DNA from: an uncultured Pseudomonas sp.
Lineage (GTDB): Bacteria > Pseudomonadota > Gammaproteobacteria > Pseudomonadales > Pseudomonadaceae
Assembly: GCA_937863915.1 (NCBI GenBank)
Contig: CALMID010000528.1
Span: forward strand, 1-12,658
Length of the DNA: 12,658 bases
Direction: 5' to 3'
The translations under genes and the position numbers were made by a program. Of the stretch, positions 7,944 through 12,658 are shown one piece after another. Under the pieces are notes generated by a model. It had not been told where the DNA came from. It saw only the letters and a list, made by a program, of their open reading frames with translations, and did no database searches. The stretch's first letter is position 1; the number at the start of each line of letters is the position of its first letter.

Positions 7944-8089
7944 TACCCACCTCATACTCGGCCTAGTACAGGAAATAGCCTCGCCAGAACGGCACAACTG
8001 CGTCGTCAGAATTGATCTGTGCCTGATTGTCGGCAGTGTTCTGGCTGGGCTTTCTTTTGCAAAGCCTATACAAATAATTGGATATGTAC

Positions 8090-8118
8090 AGTATTTGCTG
8101 AGGTGTTCAGCCTGTCAG
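8090..8118 (-). promoter_or_regulatory. Candidate sigma-70 promoter for the lipoprotein-SDR pair
   Basis: On the minus strand CTGACA (8118-8113, 5 of 6 to consensus) and AATACT (8095-8090, 4 of 6) are separated by 17 bases. The -35 overlaps the TGA stop of the YjbR-like gene, and the region just downstream is an AT-rich island in otherwise GC-rich DNA. The resulting leader would be about 140 bases. A small inverted repeat, GGCTTT/AAAGCC at 8048-8066, lies within that leader. Confidence 0.4.
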
Positions 8119-8483
8119 CTCGCGCTGTTTTCAGGATCGATGAGCAGGGCGAGACGGCGGTACTTGGGCAGGCGCGCCACCACCAGCTGGTGCGAGCGGC
8201 GCAGCAGGCTGTGCAGTTCATCGGCACTGGCCTGGTAGGGATGGCTCAGGCTGACCCAGTGGGCGCGGGCCAGGTAGGGCGCGGGGCGGAAGCCGGGGCG
8301 GTCGCAGTAGCCGAGGAACAGGTCGTCGTCGACCTTGAACGCCAGGCTGGCGCTGCCGGACAGGTCGAGCAGGGCGAACATCTTGTTCCCGGCGATGGAG
8401 AACACACGCACGCCGCCCCACTTGATGTCTTCACGGGCGCCAGGCAGGGCCAGGCACAGGGCGGCGATCTGCTCGGGCGTCAT
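8115..8483 (-). CDS. MmcQ/YjbR family protein
   Basis: Small cytoplasmic protein of 122 residues with the MmcQ/YjbR fold (CyaY-like, double-wing). Family features are the opening MTPEQIAALCLALPGAREDIKWGG split around the PGA turn, the core KMFALLDLSGSASLAFKVD, and the closing region with Asp-Glu-Leu and a helical C-terminus. Members are often called DNA-binding, but a molecular role is not established. It overlaps ppiC by ATGA at 8480-8483 and so depends on that gene for expression. No truncation is seen; length is typical for the family. Confidence 0.88.
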   Translation of the reverse strand: MTPEQIAALCLALPGAREDIKWGGVRVFSIAGNKMFALLDLSGSASLAFKVDDDLFLGYCDRPGFRPAPYLARAHWVSLSHPYQASADELHSLLRRSHQLVVARLPKYRRLALLIDPENSAS

Positions 8484-8758
8484 TCGCGGTAGAACACCTG
8501 GATCAGGTGGTAACCGAACTGGGTCTTCACCGGGCCATGCACCTCGCGCAGGGCCTTCTTGAAGATCACCTGGTCGACCGCTCGCACCATCTGTCCTGGA
8601 CGTACTTCACCCAGATCACCGCCCTTCTTTCCGGAGGGGCACAGCGAGTGCTTGCGGGCCAGGACGTCGAAAGCTTCGCCTTTGGCGATGCGCTGCTTGA
8701 GCTGCGCGGCCTCGGCCTCGGTTTTGACCAGGATGTGGCGGGCCATTGCCTTTGCCAT
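8480..8758 (-). CDS. ppiC: Parvulin-type peptidyl-prolyl cis-trans isomerase C
   Basis: Catalyses cis-trans isomerisation of Xaa-Pro bonds during protein folding. At 92 residues with no signal peptide it is a stand-alone cytoplasmic parvulin like E. coli PpiC (Par10). Active-site residues are visible: H8 (RHILV), C40 (SLCPSGKKGGDLG), M57 (PGQM), F81 and H84 (KTQFGYHLIQV). The ATG at 8758 is preceded by AGGA with a 7-base gap, which decides it over the ATG four codons later. First gene of a two-gene unit with the YjbR-like gene, and divergent from the pilus ATPase gene. Confidence 0.95.
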   Translation of the reverse strand: MAKAMARHILVKTEAEAAQLKQRIAKGEAFDVLARKHSLCPSGKKGGDLGEVRPGQMVRAVDQVIFKKALREVHGPVKTQFGYHLIQVFYRE

Positions 8759-8904
8759 GACGGGGTCCTCATTTCTCGGGTGACGCTATTGTGCCAGCAT
8801 TTGCTGCGCCAGCAGAATGACGCCAATAACAAGTCGATATCGCCGCCCAGTGCGCCTGAAAATATCGCCTACCTTTTCTATTCCTGTCTGCCGGAAGCCG
8901 AATC
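8759..8904. promoter_or_regulatory. Divergent intergenic region ppiC / pilus ATPase
   Basis: Promoters for both directions should lie in these 146 bases, but I see none that matches consensus well. The 8-base word ATATCGCC occurs twice as a direct repeat (8837-8844 and 8862-8869, 25 bases apart) upstream of the pilus ATPase gene, and a short inverted repeat TGCTG-CGC-CAGCA lies near 8802-8814. A ribosome site GGAAG (8893-8897) serves the ATG at 8905. Confidence 0.4.
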
Positions 8905-10128
8905 ATGGACCTCACCGCAATGCTGAAAATCCTGGCCAATCAGGATGGCTCGGATCTTTATCTGTCCACCGGCGCGCCGCCCTGCGCCAAGTTCAATGGT
9001 GTGCTCAAGCCGCTGTCGAGCGACGCGCTGAAACCTGGCGAGGTCGAGCAGATTGCCCGTGGTGTGATGGATGAGGAGCAGCGCCAGCAGTTCGAGCGCG
9101 AGCTGGAGATGAACCTGGCCATGTCGGTGCCGGGTGTCGGGCGTTTTCGCATCAACATCTTCCGTCAGCGCAACGAAGTGTCCATGGTCTGCCGCAACAT
9201 CAAACTGGACATCCCGCTGTTCGAAGACCTCAAACTGCCGGAAGTCCTGCTCAAGGTGGTGATGGAAAAACGCGGTCTGGTGCTGTTCGTTGGCGGCACA
9301 GGCTCGGGCAAGTCGACCTCGCTGGCGGCGCTGATCGATCACCGCAACCGCAACAGCAGTGGCCACATCATCACCATCGAGGACCCGGTGGAGTATGTGC
9401 ACCGGCACAAGAAGTCGATCATCAACCAGCGCGAGGTGGGCGTGGATACCCGCAGCTTCCAGGCGGCGCTGAAGAACACCCTGCGCCAGGCGCCGGACGT
9501 GATCCTGATCGGTGAAATCCGCGACCGCGAGACCATGGAGCATGCCCTGGCTTTTGCCGATACCGGGCACCTGGCGATTTCCACTCTGCACGCCAACAAC
9601 GCCAACCAGGCGCTGGACCGCATCATCAACTTCTTCCCCGAGGAGCGTCGGCCGCAACTGCTCAACGACCTGGGCAACAACCTCAAGGCGTTTGTCTCCC
9701 AGCGCCTGGTCAAGACCCAGGACGGCAAGCGTCGAGCGGCGGTGGAGGTGTTGCTGGGCACGGCGACCATCAGCGACATCATCAAACGCGGCGAATTCGA
9801 CCTGATCAAGGAGGTCATGGACAAGTCGCGCAACCTCGGCATGCAGACCTTCGATCAGGCGCTGATCGAGCTGGCCAAGGAAGGAGTGATCAGCGATGAC
9901 GAGGCGATCAAGAACGCCGACTCGGCCAACAACGTGCGCCTCAAGCTCAAGCTGTATCGCGATGACCCGGCCAATGCGGCATTGCAGCCGGCGGCTGCCG
10001 CGCCAGTGGCGGCTCCCGCTGCCACGGCATCGGTCAAGAGTGAACCTGGCAGTTGGGGGCTGGAGTTGAAGCTGGAGGAAATTGAGGAAGAACAGCCACC
10101 GGAGGATCCGGGGCGGCCGGGTATCTGA
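8905..10128 (+). CDS. PilT/PilU-family type IV pilus retraction ATPase (PilU-like paralogue)
   Basis: Hexameric motor ATPase that powers pilus retraction at the inner membrane; 407 residues. An N-terminal PAS-like domain (~1-100, with GSDLYLSTGAPP) precedes the RecA-like core: Walker A GGTGSGKST (130-138), Asp box IITIEDPVEYVH, Walker B with catalytic E204 in VILIGEIRD, and His box TGHLAISTLHANN (H222, H229). Sequence features (HRHKKSIINQREVG, ALDRIINFFPEE) look closer to PilU than PilT. After ~355 comes a tail absent from typical PilU: an Ala/Pro stretch (359-375) and an acidic segment with EEIEEEQPPED. It is not next to pilT, so it is likely an extra paralogue rather than canonical pilU, whose usual partner is adjacent. 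Start ATG has GGAAG 7 bases upstream. Converges on the LysR gene with a 7-base gap. Confidence 0.9.
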   Translation: MDLTAMLKILANQDGSDLYLSTGAPPCAKFNGVLKPLSSDALKPGEVEQIARGVMDEEQRQQFERELEMNLAMSVPGVGRFRINIFRQRNEVSMVCRNIKLDIPLFEDLKLPEVLLKVVMEKRGLVLFVGGTGSGKSTSLAALIDHRNRNSSGHIITIEDPVEYVHRHKKSIINQREVGVDTRSFQAALKNTLRQAPDVILIGEIRDRETMEHALAFADTGHLAISTLHANNANQALDRIINFFPEERRPQLLNDLGNNLKAFVSQRLVKTQDGKRRAAVEVLLGTATISDIIKRGEFDLIKEVMDKSRNLGMQTFDQALIELAKEGVISDDEAIKNADSANNVRLKLKLYRDDPANAALQPAAAAPVAAPAATASVKSEPGSWGLELKLEEIEEEQPPEDPGRPGI

Positions 10129-10145
10129 GGGCGCCTCAGGCGCCC
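10129..10145. terminator. GC-rich hairpin between convergent genes
   Basis: A perfect 7-bp inverted repeat, GGGCGCC-TCA-GGCGCCC, directly follows the pilus ATPase stop (10126-10128). Its 3-base loop is the stop codon of the convergent LysR gene. No T-run follows on either strand, so intrinsic termination would be weak; it may protect 3' ends of both transcripts. Confidence 0.45.
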
Positions 10146-11062
10146 TGTTCGGCCCTTTCCTGGGCCGTGATCTGCTGGGCCAGCTCGATCATCTGCTCAC
10201 GCATCCAGCGGTTGGCCGGGTCCTGGTCGGTGCTTTCGTGCCAGTACAGGTGGGTTTCCAGCGGCGGCACATCCTTAACCGGCAGAGTCATGAAGTGCAG
10301 ATTGTGGCGGCGGGCAAAGCGCTCCGGCACCGTGATGGCCATGTCGGTATCGCGCATGACGCTGGAGGCCATCAGGTAGTGCTGCGAGCGCAGGGCAATC
10401 TTGCGCTGGATGCCCATCTTGCCCAGCGCCAGGTCGACATGGCCGAGGCCACTGCGGCGGCTGGAGATGTGGATGTGGGTCAGTGACATGTACTCGTCCA
10501 GGCTCAGCTTGTCCTTGGCCAGCGGGTGCCCCTGGCGCACGGCGCAGACATAGCGATCTTCCATGAGCTTGACGTGGCGCACCTGCGGATCGGTGTTCAG
10601 CGGCGCGTCGACGGCGAAGTCCAGGCGTCCGGCAGCCAGCTCCTTGGTGGTTTCGCGGCGCTTGGCCAGGAAGCTTTCGATGAAGATGTTGGGGGCCAGC
10701 CGGCGCAGGCGCTGGAACAGTGGCGGCAGAAGAATCTGCTCGGAAAGGTCGGTCATGCTGATGCGGTAGGTCTTGTTGGCCTGCTGCGGATTGAAGCTGC
10801 GGCTTTCCTGTACCGACACGCGCAGAAGCTGCAGGGCGCTGCGCACCGGGCCGATGATGTTCTGCGCCATGGGCGTGGGCACCATGCCCTGGGCGGTGCG
10901 CACGAACAGCGGGTCATTGAAGGTTTCGCGCAGACGGGCCAGGGCGTTGGACACTGCCGGCTGGGTGATGCCGACGATCTGCCCGGCGCGGGTCAGGTTG
11001 GCTTCGGTATAGATGGCGTCGAAGACGATGAACAGGTTGAGGTCGACCTTGGTGAGATTCAT
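10136..11062 (-). CDS. LysR-family transcriptional regulator (NodD/MexT-like subgroup)
   Basis: DNA-binding regulator of 308 residues. The winged helix-turn-helix occupies ~6-65 (KVDLNLFIVFDAIYTEANLT, then QPAVSNALARLR and DPLFVRTAQGM), in the style of NodD, MexT and LeuO-type members. The effector-binding domain (~95-300) follows and has normal length. It is divergent from the acyl-CoA dehydrogenase gene with 161 bases between, the classic arrangement for a LysR protein that controls its neighbour, and a 14-bp palindrome at 11123-11136 is a candidate binding site. The inducer is unknown; an acyl-CoA or organic acid handled by the dehydrogenase is a reasonable guess only. Confidence 0.93.
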   Translation of the reverse strand: MNLTKVDLNLFIVFDAIYTEANLTRAGQIVGITQPAVSNALARLRETFNDPLFVRTAQGMVPTPMAQNIIGPVRSALQLLRVSVQESRSFNPQQANKTYRISMTDLSEQILLPPLFQRLRRLAPNIFIESFLAKRRETTKELAAGRLDFAVDAPLNTDPQVRHVKLMEDRYVCAVRQGHPLAKDKLSLDEYMSLTHIHISSRRSGLGHVDLALGKMGIQRKIALRSQHYLMASSVMRDTDMAITVPERFARRHNLHFMTLPVKDVPPLETHLYWHESTDQDPANRWMREQMIELAQQITAQERAEQGA

Positions 11063-11122
11063 CTATACCGCTCCTGACAGGTGATGGGGCTGATCATACC
11101 CATCACGGGATCATATATGGCT

Positions 11123-11136
11123 TATGAATGTTCATA
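11123..11136. promoter_or_regulatory. Palindromic candidate LysR operator
   Basis: TATGAATGTTCATA is a perfect inverted repeat (6-bp arms, 2-base centre) of T-N12-A form, close to the T-N11-A core of LysR sites. It lies in the 161-base region between the LysR gene and the dehydrogenase gene, in an AT-rich patch. A second palindrome, CATATATG (11112-11119), is 3 bases to the left, and GATCATA occurs twice (11092 and 11109, 17 bases apart), as expected for multiple binding sites. Confidence 0.5.
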
Positions 11137-11160
11137 CACGAGGAAAATAGCTTAGATAAA
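11131..11160 (+). promoter_or_regulatory. Weak candidate promoter of the acyl-CoA dehydrogenase gene
   Basis: TTCATA (11131-11136) and GATAAA (11155-11160, 4 of 6 to TATAAT) are 18 bases apart. The -35 overlaps the right arm of the palindrome, as in activator-dependent LysR promoters. Match is poor on its own and would fit a promoter that needs activation. Confidence 0.25.
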
Positions 11161-11223
11161 TCTCCGGGGCTGATCTAGCATCTTCTCATCCGATACAACC
11201 AAGCCCGTCAGAAGGTAGCTCCC

Positions 11224-12453
11224 ATGGATTTCGCCTACTCCCCCAAAGTCCAAGCACTGCGTGAACGCGTTATGGCGTTCATGGAAGAGCATGTTTATCC
11301 CGCCGAAGCGATCTTCGAGCAGCAGGTCAACGAAGGTGATCGCTGGCAGCCGACCGCGATCATGGAGGAGCTCAAGGCCAAGGCCAAGGCTCAGGGTCTG
11401 TGGAACCTGTTCCTGCCGGAGTCCGAGCTGGGTGCCGGCCTGACCAACACCGAATACGCGCCGTTGGCCGAGATCATGGGCAGCTCGCTGATCGGTGCCG
11501 AGCCGTTCAACTGTTCCGCGCCGGACACCGGCAACATGGAAGTGCTGGTGCGCTACGCCAACGAAGCGCAGAAGCAGCAGTGGCTGGTGCCGCTGCTCAA
11601 TGGCGAGATCCGCTCCGCCTTTGCCATGACCGAGCCGGCCGTGGCCTCCAGCGACGCCACCAACATGGAAGCCCGCGCCGTGCGCGAGGGCGACGAGTGG
11701 GTAATCAACGGCCGCAAGTGGTGGACCTCCGGCGCCTGCGACCCGCGCTGCAAGATCATGATCTTCATGGGCCTGACCAACCCGGACGCGCCGCGTCACC
11801 AGCAGCACTCGATGATCCTGGTACCGACCGAGACGCCGGGCGTGAAGATCGTTCGTCCGCTGCCGGTGTTCGGCTATGACGATGCCCCGCACGGCCACGC
11901 CGAAGTGGTGTTCGAGAACGTCCGCGTGCCTTACGAGAACGTGTTGCTGGGCGAAGGCCGTGGCTTCGAGATCGCCCAGGGTCGCCTTGGCCCAGGCCGC
12001 ATCCACCACTGCATGCGCTCCATCGGCATGGCCGAGCGCGCCCTCAAGCTGATGTGCCAGCGTGCCGTGACCCGCACTGCCTTCGGCAAGCCGCTGGCAC
12101 GTCTGGGTGGCAACCTCGATCACATCGCCGACTCGCGCATGGAGATCAACATGGCGCGTCTGCTGACCCTGAATGCGGCCTACATGATGGACACCGTGGG
12201 CAACAAGGTGGCCGCCAGCGAAATTGCCCAGATCAAGGTGGTGGCGCCGAATGTAGCGCTCAAGGTGATCGACCGCGCCATCCAGATTCACGGTGGCGCC
12301 GGCGTTTCCAACGACTTCCCGCTGGCCTACTGGTACGCCATGCAGCGCACCCTGCGCCTGGCCGACGGCCCGGACGAAGTGCACCGCATGGCTATCGGCA
12401 AGTACGAAGTGGGCAAGTACGTGCCGCGTGAGGCGATGAAAGCCTCGCGCTGA
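11224..12453 (+). CDS. Acyl-CoA dehydrogenase, ACAD10/11-like
   Basis: FAD enzyme of 409 residues that introduces a double bond between C2 and C3 of an acyl-CoA, passing electrons to electron-transfer flavoprotein. The usual three parts are visible: helical N-domain (~1-130), middle beta domain with [15 protein letters not shown] (133-147) and WWTSG (166-170), and C-domain with [15 protein letters not shown] (354-368). The loop that holds the catalytic Glu in medium-chain enzymes (EG) reads [11 protein letters not shown] here, placing D381 at that point; this form is typical of the ACAD10/11 branch. Some members of that branch act in 4-hydroxyacid breakdown with a kinase partner, but no such kinase is in the window. 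Start ATG has AAGG 8 bases upstream. Probably regulated by the divergent LysR. Substrate not known. Confidence 0.93.
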   Translation: MDFAYSPKVQALRERVMAFMEEHVYPAEAIFEQQVNEGDRWQPTAIMEELKAKAKAQGLWNLFLPESELGAGLTNTEYAPLAEIMGSSLIGAEPFNCSAPDTGNMEVLVRYANEAQKQQWLVPLLNGEIRSAFAMTEPAVASSDATNMEARAVREGDEWVINGRKWWTSGACDPRCKIMIFMGLTNPDAPRHQQHSMILVPTETPGVKIVRPLPVFGYDDAPHGHAEVVFENVRVPYENVLLGEGRGFEIAQGRLGPGRIHHCMRSIGMAERALKLMCQRAVTRTAFGKPLARLGGNLDHIADSRMEINMARLLTLNAAYMMDTVGNKVAASEIAQIKVVAPNVALKVIDRAIQIHGGAGVSNDFPLAYWYAMQRTLRLADGPDEVHRMAIGKYEVGKYVPREAMKASR

Positions 12454-12471
12454 TTCATCTCCACGCTGTTT

Positions 12472-12502
12472 CGACAAGGCCCGCCATGTGCGGGCCTTGT
12501 CG
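12472..12502 (+). terminator. Terminator-like hairpin after the acyl-CoA dehydrogenase gene
   Basis: A perfect 13-bp inverted repeat, CGACAAGGCCCGC and GCGGGCCTTGTCG, with the 5-base loop CATGT, starts 18 bases after the stop codon. The stem is very stable. Only TTC follows rather than a long T-run, but position and strength fit the end of this transcript. Confidence 0.8.
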
Positions 12503-12556
12503 TTCACTTAATAAGGTCCCCACTCCGCAGCTCATTGCCGACGTGGCCGGACAGCT

Positions 12557-12658
12557 GGGTTTCGCCCTGCTGGGCGAGTTTCTTTTGGCATTGCCCCAAA
12601 AGAAACCAAAAGGTCTAGCCCCGTCATCCGGCCCTGCGCTTGGCGCAGGGTTCCTTCG
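12557..12658. repeat. Hairpin-rich intergenic repeat unit (runs off the right edge)
   Basis: Three inverted repeats follow one another: TCGCCC/GGGCGA (12562-12577, loop 4), GTTTCTTTTGG/CCAAAAGAAAC (12578-12606, loop 7, 11-bp perfect) and CCCTGCGC/GCGCAGGG (12632-12650, loop 3). No gene is seen. The order of elements (a GGGCGAG arm, an AAAAG-rich stem, then CATCCGGCCCT and a GGGTTCCTTCG end) resembles a dispersed intergenic repeat that I recall from Pseudomonas genomes; copy number cannot be judged from one copy. The stretch 12503-12556 between terminator and repeat holds nothing I recognise. Confidence 0.6.

Noticed and set aside
8046..8061. Sigma-54-like element TGGGCTTTCTTTTGCA on the plus strand
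   Set aside because: The GG-N10-GC spacing fits, but the -24 part is poor and nothing downstream on that strand is a gene.
8048..8066. GGCTTT/AAAGCC inverted repeat as a terminator for the yjbR-like gene
   Set aside because: The stem is only 6 bp and no T-run follows on either strand.
8076..8091. Possible second LexA site near the lipoprotein promoter
   Set aside because: Only one CAG half (8089-8091) is present; the partner position reads AAT instead of CTG.
11152..12507. Long minus-strand open frame opposite the acyl-CoA dehydrogenase gene
   Set aside because: Its translation is His/Val/Gly rich with no family features, and the opposite strand carries a full-length, clearly conserved enzyme.

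Overview
The window looks like a chromosomal segment of a Pseudomonas-type gammaproteobacterium. The DNA is GC-rich with strong third-position GC bias, it encodes a bacterial FAN1 nuclease, diguanylate cyclases and a PilT/PilU ATPase, and its right edge carries a hairpin-rich intergenic repeat of a kind I associate with Pseudomonas. The genus is an inference from gene content. There are ten protein genes, one of them cut by the left edge, and no RNA genes, insertion sequences or CRISPR arrays that I can see.

Left part (1-3560, minus strand): a two-gene DNA-repair operon. A FAN1-type VRR-NUC nuclease (1860-3494) overlaps by ATGA a helicase of the XPD/DinG iron-sulfur family (from 1863 leftwards off the window). 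The helicase carries its own RecB/Cas4-like nuclease domain at the N-terminus. A near-consensus LexA (SOS) box, CTGTATGTAAAAACAG read on the minus strand, sits at 3512-3527 just in front of fan1, next to a plausible promoter. This predicted SOS-controlled nuclease plus nuclease-helicase unit is the most interesting part of the window. It resembles the eukaryotic pairing of FAN1 with FANCJ-type Fe-S helicases in crosslink repair.

Centre-left (3561-6678, plus strand): after about 400 bases with no gene come two adjacent diguanylate cyclases. The first is cytoplasmic PAS-GAF-GGDEF. The second is membrane-anchored, with a periplasmic solute-binding-protein sensor and a cytoplasmic GGDEF domain. 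Both keep an RxxD inhibitory site. They probably form an operon that makes c-di-GMP in response to two different inputs.

Centre (6718-8758, minus strand): two overlapping pairs. ppiC (parvulin isomerase) and an MmcQ/YjbR-family gene overlap by ATGA. A DUF3833 lipoprotein gene and a C-factor-like short-chain dehydrogenase overlap by one base. A promoter candidate for the second pair overlaps the end of the yjbR-like gene.

Right part (8905-12658): a PilU-like type IV pilus ATPase with an unusual Ala/Pro-rich and acidic tail converges on a LysR regulator, with a hairpin at the junction. The LysR gene is divergent from an acyl-CoA dehydrogenase of the ACAD10/11 type, and a 14-bp palindrome lies between them as a candidate operator. 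The dehydrogenase is followed by a strong terminator-like stem and a repeat unit of three consecutive hairpins that runs to the window edge.
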